Part shown: in pieces, positions 59,815 to 64,000 of the stretch
How positions within the stretch are numbered: position 1 is the stretch's first letter
How the letters are laid out: each line of letters begins with the position of its first letter
Assembly: GCF_965638725.1 (NCBI RefSeq)
Contig: NC_134974.1
Location: 372,001-436,000, forward strand
Length of the DNA stretch: 64,000 nt
Direction of reading: 5' to 3'
DNA from: Aptenodytes patagonicus
Taxonomy: Eukaryota > Chordata > Aves > Sphenisciformes > Spheniscidae
Program-made: the position numbers and the translations under genes
Notes under the pieces: generated by a model
Database searches by the model: none
Told to the model about the DNA's origin: nothing
What the model saw: the letters and a program-made list of their open reading frames with translations, nothing else

Positions 59815-60814
59815 GCGTTGCGGGAGGGAGCGCCGGGGCCGGGGCCGCAGCCTCCCGGCGGGGCGGGCCGGACTACAGCTCCCGGCGTGCCGCGCAGGGG
59901 CGGCCCCGGTGCGGGCGCGGCCCGGGGTGCGGGCGGCGGCGGGAGCGTGCCCGGAGCTGCCCTGCGCCTCGGGCGCGCCCGCTCCGCCTCCTGCCGCAGC
60001 CGCGGGCGCGGCCACCGGGCTGCGGCCCCGCCGCACCGGCCCCGGCGGAGCGGGGATCCCGGAGGCCGCCGCCGGGGCTCGGCGGGGGCGATGCTCGGCC
60101 GCGCTCCGCGCAGCATCCCGCCGGCCGGGCGTCCCCGCCAGCCGCTCCGCGCGGGGCCGGGGCTGGGGGGCGCGGGGCGGCGAGCCCGCCGGTAGCCGCC
60201 CGCCGGGACCGGCCCGTGCCGGGGGCGCTCCCGGCAGCGGGACCCCCCCCCCGCGGGCGCCCCGGCCCCTGCGCCCGCTGCCCGCGGAGGATGCTCCTGG
60301 GCGGTGGCCGGACCCTCGCCCGCTGCCCGGCCCGCGGCTCCCGCCTCCCGGCGCTGCCCCGGGGGCCGGCGGCCTGGCCCGGGCGCCCCGTCCCGGGCGG
60401 CGGTTCTCGGCCTCCGCAGGGCGGCATGATCCCCCGGCGGGGGCCCGGCGCTCGAGGGACGGCGAGAGAGGAGGGAGCCCCGGGGCCGCGCTCTGCCTCC
60501 GCCCGGGAGCTCTAGGCCGGCTCTCCGGCCGGGATGCGAAGGTACCGGTGAGGCTGGTTCTGTTCCCAGGACACCTCGCGGAGCTTCTGGGGACCCCGGG
60601 TCCCGCGTGGCCGTGGGCGCTGCCCCGAGCACCCGTCCCGGGGGGCAGGGAAGAGCCGCCGTCAGCATCCTCCGGGAGGCGAAAGGTGGAGCCCGGCCCG
60701 TTCCCGCAGAGCGTCCGTTCCTGCTTCCCCCGGGCTGGCCCCGTCCTGGCGCGGTGCCGCCGGCTGCCCCGGGGCTCTGGGGCCGGCTGCCCCCGCTTGC
60801 CGCCTGGGGCAGCC
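59815..60814 (+). promoter_or_regulatory. ENTREP3 CpG-island promoter and 5'UTR
   Basis: About 1 kb of dense CpG between the SCAMP3 poly(A) site and the ENTREP3 ATG. The ENTREP3 frame happens to stay open back to about 59.8 kb because stops are rare at this GC content, so the open frame is not evidence of a longer protein. The transcription start is not resolved. Confidence 0.55.

Positions 60815-64000
<3,186 letters not shown>

Noticed and set aside
59813-60814. N-terminal extension of ENTREP3 by about 334 codons
   Set aside because: The frame is open only because of high GC. Homology begins exactly at the MPSPSDSSRS methionine at 60815.

Overview
This window is avian nuclear DNA. Two CR1-family LINE remnants are present. 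Its farnesyl diphosphate synthase resembles the remembered chicken enzyme closely but not exactly. Introns are short and CpG islands are dense, as on GC-rich bird microchromosomes. All six genes are ordinary spliced vertebrate genes. Exon boundaries were placed by hand from GT/AG sites and reading phase; the five complete genes each give a coding length divisible by three.

Layout: the 3' half of ASH1L (+, 54-17170, 3'UTR to about 19.2 kb); RUSC1 (-, 21809-28624, upstream exon near 29.6 kb); FDPS (-, 29989-32316); HCN3 (-, 36691-44654, 3'UTR from about 34.36 kb); CLK2 (+, 46981-53479); SCAMP3 (+, 56130-58417); and the 5' part of ENTREP3/FAM189B (+, 60815 to the window end). This is the gene order of human 1q22, inverted, except that PKLR, which lies between FDPS and HCN3 in human, is not visible here. 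The first 20 kb (ASH1L) is AT-rich with long introns. From about 20 kb onward the sequence is GC-rich, with short introns and long poly-C/poly-G runs.

The genes are neighbours by synteny and do not form a pathway. ASH1L is a chromatin H3K36 methyltransferase. RUSC1 is a RUN/SH3 trafficking adaptor. FDPS makes farnesyl diphosphate. HCN3 is a pacemaker channel. CLK2 is an SR-protein kinase. SCAMP3 and ENTREP3 are endosomal membrane proteins. HCN3 and CLK2 are head-to-head across one CpG island, and the FDPS poly(A) site lies within about 200 bp of the RUSC1 5' end.

I found no new multi-gene system. The observations most worth checking are the missing PKLR, a TAATC motif cluster in the gap where PKLR would be, a GGGGCC hexanucleotide repeat in HCN3 intron 1, three perfect Pumilio elements in the CLK2 3'UTR, two alternative RUSC1 N-termini, and a tandem (NAGNAG) acceptor in CLK2.
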